64,000 bases of DNA, taken from assembly GCF_900104395.1 (NCBI RefSeq), contig NZ_FMXX01000011.1, one strand, 5' to 3'. The stretch comes from Fusobacterium_C necrophorum (GTDB taxonomy: Bacteria > Fusobacteriota > Fusobacteriia > Fusobacteriales > Fusobacteriaceae). Made by a program: the position numbers and the translations under genes. The notes beneath the pieces were generated by a model. It was not told where the DNA came from, did no database searches, and saw only the letters and a list, made by a program, of their open reading frames with translations. Positions 59,579-64,000 of the stretch are shown here, in pieces; position 1 is the first letter of the stretch; each line of letters begins with the position of its first letter.

Positions 59579-60599
59579 AACAGTTTTTTACTTTCCTTCT
59601 GTTTCCGAATAATTTTTTCATGATATACAGCTCCTGCTCCGTATAAATTTTTGGCTTCTCTATAAATGACTCTTTTATCTCCTCTAAGACTCTATAAAAT
59701 TCCTTATACTCTTTTTGAGCTTCTTCCATACTTACAAGGCTAAATTTTATGCTATCATTAGGAATCATTTGAGCAAGCTTCGGTAAATCCGCTCTGATAA
59801 CAGTGGCAATTTTAGTATAACCTCCTGTTGTTTGCCTATCTGCCAACAAAATAATGGGTTGCCCGTTACCGGGAACTTGTATAGAACCAAAAACTGCAGC
59901 ATCCGATATGATATCCGCTTTATCCTTATGTTTGATGGCTTCTCCTGCCAATCTCATTCCCATTCTGTCTGCATCTTTTGTAACTTGGTATGTATTTTCC
60001 AACATTGTTTGTATCGCAGCTTCCTCAAAATAATGATCTTGTGGTCCTAAGAGGATTCTAATATCTTGATGATGCTTATATTCCGGAATATATTTTCTAT
60101 CCAAACTATGTTTTTTAGATAGAACTTTTACATCTTTGAAGGGGATGATATCTCCCGTTTTAAATGCTCTTCCTTCCAAACCGCCTAATTTCGATTTTAA
60201 AAGAGTCGATTTGCTTCCCATAACAAGAGGAACATCAATTTCAGCGGAAAAAGCTAAATAAGTTCTGATACCGATTTTTAAGCTGCCAAAAGAAAGGACA
60301 TCCCCTTTTTTTACCTGAATGGACTCCCACATTTTCACATCTTGATGATTTATTTTCGGTTGAATATTCGCTCCTGTAATCGCGATTGTTACATCAAAGT
60401 CAAATTCCAAGCTGGGTCCTAAAAACTGAATTTCCAACACTGCATTTTTTTTATCTCTTTCTACCAGATAATTCGCCACTGTAAAAGCAAATTCGTCCAT
60501 AGCACCGGACACGGGAATTCCAAATTGTTGATAACCGATTCTTCCAATATCTTGAATTGTTGTACATAATCCGGCTTTGTGAACTTTTATACTAGGCAT
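59577..60599 (-). CDS. pxpC: 5-oxoprolinase subunit C (KipA/AHS2 domain)
   Basis: A 340-residue AHS2-domain protein with VHKAGLCTTIQDIGRIGYQQ, GIPVSGAMDEFAF and PGNGQPIILLADRQTTGGY. With PxpA and PxpB it forms the ATP-dependent 5-oxoprolinase that opens pyroglutamate to glutamate. It overlaps pxpB by 8 nt. Confidence 0.92.
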   Translation of the reverse strand: MPSIKVHKAGLCTTIQDIGRIGYQQFGIPVSGAMDEFAFTVANYLVERDKKNAVLEIQFLGPSLEFDFDVTIAITGANIQPKINHQDVKMWESIQVKKGDVLSFGSLKIGIRTYLAFSAEIDVPLVMGSKSTLLKSKLGGLEGRAFKTGDIIPFKDVKVLSKKHSLDRKYIPEYKHHQDIRILLGPQDHYFEEAAIQTMLENTYQVTKDADRMGMRLAGEAIKHKDKADIISDAAVFGSIQVPGNGQPIILLADRQTTGGYTKIATVIRADLPKLAQMIPNDSIKFSLVSMEEAQKEYKEFYRVLEEIKESFIEKPKIYTEQELYIMKKLFGNRRKVKNC

Positions 60600-61341
60600 T
60601 TAACTCACCTCTCTTCACTTTACGAATCTTCCATTTATATTCTTTCTTCTCTACTTTTTTCAAAATACGATTGTATTCTTCTTCCGAAATGGAAACATAT
60701 CGTATATAATCTCCGGCATTGATGTAAACAGGGGGATCGCTTTCAGGATTATATAATTTTAATGGAGTTCTGCCGATAATTCTCCACCCTCCCGGAGACA
60801 GAGAGGGATACATCCCCGTTTGTTTGCCTGCAATTCCAACGGAGCCCGGATAAATTTGCAATCTGGGACTTTCCAATCTGGGAGTTGCAATTTTTTCAGA
60901 CATTCCTCCTAAATAAGTAAAGCCCGGCATAAAGCCAAGCATATAAACCAAATAATCCCTTCCCGTATGAATGTCAATCACTTCTTCTTTGGAAAGTTTG
61001 TTGTACTGTGCCACATAAGATAAATCAGGTCCGAAGTCATCATTATACAAAGTAGGAATTTCAATTAAAGTAACTTCTTCCTCTTCCATTGTTTCCTTCT
61101 CATCTTGTAACAGATTTTTTAACTTCTCCACTAAACTTTGATAATCCAGTTTCAACACATCATAATTGACAAGTAAAGAACAATAGGTTGGAACAAGTTC
61201 CACAATTCCGTCTATCTTCTCTTTTTTTATATTGTCCATCATTTTTCTAATTTTTTTGTTAATATCCACAGAGATTTCATTGCCGAATTCCATCACTAAA
61301 GCGGAATCCCCTGAAAATAGAAATGTTACTGAATTTTCCAT
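60592..61341 (-). CDS. pxpB: 5-oxoprolinase subunit B (KipI/AHS1 domain)
   Basis: A 249-residue AHS1-domain protein: LFSGDSALVMEFGNEI at the start, then YMLGFMPGFTYLGGM, LESPRLQIYPGSVGIAGKQT and PGGWRIIGRTP. Partner of PxpC; the two often occur fused in other bacteria. Confidence 0.92.
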   Translation of the reverse strand: MENSVTFLFSGDSALVMEFGNEISVDINKKIRKMMDNIKKEKIDGIVELVPTYCSLLVNYDVLKLDYQSLVEKLKNLLQDEKETMEEEEVTLIEIPTLYNDDFGPDLSYVAQYNKLSKEEVIDIHTGRDYLVYMLGFMPGFTYLGGMSEKIATPRLESPRLQIYPGSVGIAGKQTGMYPSLSPGGWRIIGRTPLKLYNPESDPPVYINAGDYIRYVSISEEEYNRILKKVEKKEYKWKIRKVKRGELNA

Positions 61342-61354
61342 TCTAGTCCCTCCA

Positions 61355-62542
61355 TTAAGCGAATAATTTTGTTAAACTTGATAGAGATTGTACTCCTATA
61401 TATGCTGTGACAAGTACAACAAGCCAACCCAATAGAAATAAAATATTGGAATGTTTGTATTTTCCGACAATATCCTGCTTTTTAGCGGCTATCAGAGTAA
61501 TTGCCAAAGTGATAGGTAAAATAAGCCCATTCAAGGAACCTGCAAGAACAAGCAATTTAACCGGTTTCCCTAAAAATATCAAAATGAGAGTCGATACAAC
61601 AATAAAGCCGATGATACATAAATTTTCATGCTCTCTCACGACTGTAAATAAGGTTTTTAAGAAAGAAACACTCGTATATGCGGCACCGACAATCGAAGTT
61701 AACGCAGCCGCCAAAAATACCAAACCGAATATTTTATATCCAAGTGTTCCCGCTGCAATTTTGAAAGCATCTGCTGCAGGATTTGCAGAGTCCAGTTGGT
61801 TTCCAAGAGAAACAACACCTAAAACGGCTAAAAATAGAAAAATTCTTACTATGGTGGCGACTCCCATTCCTAAGATTGCAGATTTATTCACTTGTGCCAG
61901 ATTTTCTTCTCCGACAATTCCGGCATCAATAAGTCTATGTCCTCCGGAGAACATAATATAACCCCCGACGGTTCCCCCGATTAAAGTGATAATTGCCATT
62001 AAATTGATAGAGCTGGGAACAAAAGTTTCTTTTATAGCGGTTCCAACAGGCGGATTCGTTGAAAATGCAACATAGGCTATCAGTAAAATCATAATGGAAC
62101 CTAAAATTTGAGTCAACTTATCCATAAGTCTTGAGGCGGATTTAAAAGAAAATATAATCACTCCCAATGCCCCGCTGATAAGAGCCGCTATTTTTAAATC
62201 GAAATCAAATAACACTTGAAAGCCTAAGGCCGCTCCTCCGACATTCCCTATATTGAATGCCAAACCGCCTAAACACACTAAAAAGGTAATAAAATATCCA
62301 AGTCCCGGCAAAACACGATTTGCAACATCCTGTCCTCTCATCTTAGAAACGGCAAGCACTCTCCATACATTTAACTGGGCGACAAAAGACATTATAACGG
62401 AAACCAAGATTACAAAAGCGAAGGTTGCCCCCATATCTTTTGTGAAAACAGCAGTTTGTGTCATAAATCCCGGTCCGATTGCCGAAGTTGCCATTAAAAA
62501 AGCGGCTCCTAAAAGAACAGATATATTATTTTTCTTCTCCAT
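61355..62542 (-). CDS. NRAMP-family transporter of the pxp operon (YcsG-like)
   Basis: A 395-residue protein with about 11 membrane helices; start at 62542 (MEKKNNISV) after GAGGTGA. ATSAIGPGFMTQTAVF and the helix-6 region FSGGHRLIDAGI show the NRAMP fold, but the metal-binding DPGN and MPH motifs of MntH are not present (GPGF instead). The same gene order occurs in Bacillus subtilis (ycsF-ycsG-kipI-kipA). It may import oxoproline or another organic solute rather than manganese. Confidence 0.8.
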   Translation of the reverse strand: MEKKNNISVLLGAAFLMATSAIGPGFMTQTAVFTKDMGATFAFVILVSVIMSFVAQLNVWRVLAVSKMRGQDVANRVLPGLGYFITFLVCLGGLAFNIGNVGGAALGFQVLFDFDLKIAALISGALGVIIFSFKSASRLMDKLTQILGSIMILLIAYVAFSTNPPVGTAIKETFVPSSINLMAIITLIGGTVGGYIMFSGGHRLIDAGIVGEENLAQVNKSAILGMGVATIVRIFLFLAVLGVVSLGNQLDSANPAADAFKIAAGTLGYKIFGLVFLAAALTSIVGAAYTSVSFLKTLFTVVREHENLCIIGFIVVSTLILIFLGKPVKLLVLAGSLNGLILPITLAITLIAAKKQDIVGKYKHSNILFLLGWLVVLVTAYIGVQSLSSLTKLFA

Positions 62543-62557
62543 CTGAATCACCTCGTC

Positions 62558-63331
62558 TTATTTTATAAATTCATACAATGATTTTACTTCAATTCCATTT
62601 GTAATCAAAGATTTTCTTATTCTATCCACAAATTCAATCGCTTTCGGATTATCTCCATGGACACAGATAGAATCGGCAGCTATATCAATTTCTTCTCCGG
62701 TTACGGCAGTTACTTTTTTCGTTTTCACCATTTTTATCACTCTGGCAATTGCTTCCTCAGGATCCTTCACAAAGGCTCCAGGTAAACTTCGATTCACAAG
62801 AGTTCCATCTGCATTATATCCTCGATCTGCAAACACTTCTTCTGCTACTCTTAATCCTCTTCTTTTTCCTTCCTTCGCCATATAACTTCCACTTAAAGTC
62901 ATAAGGATTATCTCTTTATCAAATTGCTCTATTCCCTCCAAGATTGCATCAGCCAAGTCTTTTTCAACCGCTGCCATATTATAGAAGGCTCCATGTAATT
63001 TTATATGTTGCAGTTTTGTCCCGTTCGCTTTTGCAAAAGCATCTAAAGCACCTAACTGGTATAACATATACGCTCTGGCTTCCTCAGGACTTACTATCAT
63101 TTTCCGTCTACCAAAACCTAATAAGTCCGGATATCCCGGATGGGCACCGACAGCAACCTTGTTCTCCTTTGCAATCTTAACGGTTTTGTCCATAATCAAA
63201 GGATCCCCTGCATGCCAACCGCAAGCACAGTTTACACTGGTTACACATTTCATAATTTCTTCATCCATTCCAAGTTTGTAAGCCCCATAGCCCTCCCCAA
63301 TGTCAGAATTCAGGTCCACAAAAAATTTCAT
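62558..63331 (-). CDS. pxpA: 5-oxoprolinase subunit A (LamB/YcsF)
   Basis: A 257-residue LamB/YcsF protein with VDLNSDIGEGYG, VNCACGWHAGDP, GAHPGYPDLLGFGRR and FADRGYNADGTLVNR. First gene of the operon; AAGGAGG before the start. Confidence 0.93.
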   Translation of the reverse strand: MKFFVDLNSDIGEGYGAYKLGMDEEIMKCVTSVNCACGWHAGDPLIMDKTVKIAKENKVAVGAHPGYPDLLGFGRRKMIVSPEEARAYMLYQLGALDAFAKANGTKLQHIKLHGAFYNMAAVEKDLADAILEGIEQFDKEIILMTLSGSYMAKEGKRRGLRVAEEVFADRGYNADGTLVNRSLPGAFVKDPEEAIARVIKMVKTKKVTAVTGEEIDIAADSICVHGDNPKAIEFVDRIRKSLITNGIEVKSLYEFIK

Positions 63332-63475
63332 ATTGTTGCCTCCTTGTATAAAATTTAGTTATCATTTCTCCTATCTATTTCCTTATCAAAAGGAATGCAA
63401 GACTTTCTCTTCTATAAAAATATATTATCTCTGTATATCCATTTATAAAATCAATTCAAAAAAATTTTTTTATAT

Positions 63476-63504
63476 ATTTTATAAATTAAAAGATTCTTTG
63501 TCAA
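63476..63504 (-). promoter_or_regulatory. promoter of the pxp operon
   Basis: On the minus strand: TTGACA (63499-63504), 17-nt spacer, TAAAAT (63476-63481). It gives a leader of about 140 nt. Confidence 0.7.
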
Positions 63505-63642
63505 GAAAAATAAAAACATGGTTTAGCATACTATTTCGAAAAACTTTCTCCATACGTTAGATATATTATCTTTAGTACTGTGTCTATAACAATTAAAATC
63601 ATGATCAAATAAAAAAAATTCAAAGAGATTTAAAAATTTTCC

Positions 63643-63671
63643 TTGCTATCAAAGAAAAAATAGAATATACT
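63643..63671 (+). promoter_or_regulatory. candidate promoter of the adhesin gene
   Basis: TTGCTA (63643-63648), 17-nt spacer, TATACT (63666-63671). Leader of about 150 nt. The rest of 63332-63827 is A+T-rich with no gene seen. Confidence 0.5.
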
Positions 63672-63827
63672 GATAAAAAGATATAATATATATATGATTT
63701 CATATTAGTCTATCTTTTTCTGTGTTTTTTTCTGCTAAAAAAAGAAGAAGAAACGAATAGATTGACTTTCAAAGAACGGATTAGCTCTGTTAGAATAAGA
63801 TTTTTACGAAGGGAGAGAGAAAGCAAA

Positions 63828-64000
63828 ATGAGAAATCGATTTTTAAAAAAAGCTATAGCGATACTATTCTTAATCATTCATATGACTGAACTATTTGCAA
63901 GCAATCTAATTGTAGACCCAAATGCAAACCACAATACAAAACTTGATAAATCTAATACAGGAGTGCCAATAGTAAATGTATCCACTCCTAATCATCGTGG
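63828..64000 (+). CDS. filamentous-haemagglutinin-type TPS adhesin (5' end only)
   Basis: 57 codons before the window ends. Signal peptide MRNRFLKKAIAILFLIIHMT... followed by NLIVDPNANHNTKL and GVPIVNVSTPN. The last motif is the start of the two-partner-secretion domain of FhaB-like proteins. Expected product is a very large secreted adhesin or haemolysin exported by a partner porin outside the window. GAAGGGAGAG precedes the start. Confidence 0.8.
   Translation, partial: MRNRFLKKAIAILFLIIHMTELFASNLIVDPNANHNTKLDKSNTGVPIVNVSTPNHR

Overview
The window is low-GC bacterial DNA from a double-membraned anaerobe, most likely a Fusobacterium of the F. necrophorum / F. gonidiaformans group. The genus is inferred from very A+T-rich codon use, Firmicute-like Shine-Dalgarno sites (AAGGAGG) combined with outer-membrane secretion genes, and a filamentous-haemagglutinin-type adhesin start at the right edge. 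No rRNA or tRNA gene was recognised, so species is a guess.

Layout. (1) 1-4440: a small salvage locus. An NhaC-family transporter and an MtnA-like sugar-phosphate isomerase run left; a MocR-type regulator and a class II aldolase run right; a 22-bp palindrome sits between the two promoters. The enzyme pair fits salvage of 5'-deoxyadenosine or methylthioadenosine through an aldolase (DHAP-type) shunt. (2) 4510-9627: a five-gene peptide/nickel-type ABC importer on the minus strand. (3) 9690-33700: a visibly more A+T-rich accessory island with a nearly complete P-type (VirB/Trb-like) type IV secretion system: transglycosylase, pilin, VirB8, VirB9, VirB10, VirD4, VirB11, VirB3, VirB4, VirB5, VirB6 and a TraF-type peptidase. 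There is no relaxase. The serine recombinase and the ssb gene are both broken. Embedded in the island are six toxin-antitoxin modules: three Fic with VbhA-like antitoxins, one zeta kinase with a small partner, and two type III toxins, each preceded by a 47-nt repeat RNA antitoxin and a terminator. All six toxins end in the same basic C-terminal tail, consensus NPL[VI]xKIxx[KR]REN. I interpret the tail as a type IV secretion signal, which would make the island a toxin-delivery machine with protein or RNA immunity. A dispersed 27-31 bp palindrome separates the cassettes. The island ends in IS30 and RelE-type wreckage.

(4) 34102-40245: two tandem FecBCD-type metal-complex importers, followed by a truncated EamA gene and a methyltransferase. 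(5) 41678-56600: one long minus-strand operon. Its biosynthetic part encodes an E1/ThiF-like enzyme with a degenerate rhodanese domain, a JAMM protease, two fumarase-superfamily lyases, a divergent Glu-dehydrogenase-like protein and a ThiS/MoaD-like carrier ending in GG. Its transport part encodes an oligopeptide-type ABC importer, an SLC13-type permease and a TauABC-type importer. This looks like an uncharacterised sulfur-carrier or sulfur amino-acid pathway with its own uptake systems. (6) 56885-63331: a PTS IIBC transporter, an EamA exporter and the 5-oxoprolinase operon pxpA - NRAMP - pxpB - pxpC. (7) 63828 to the end: start of a large TPS-secreted adhesin.

All functions are read from motifs and gene order by eye; no database or alignment was run.
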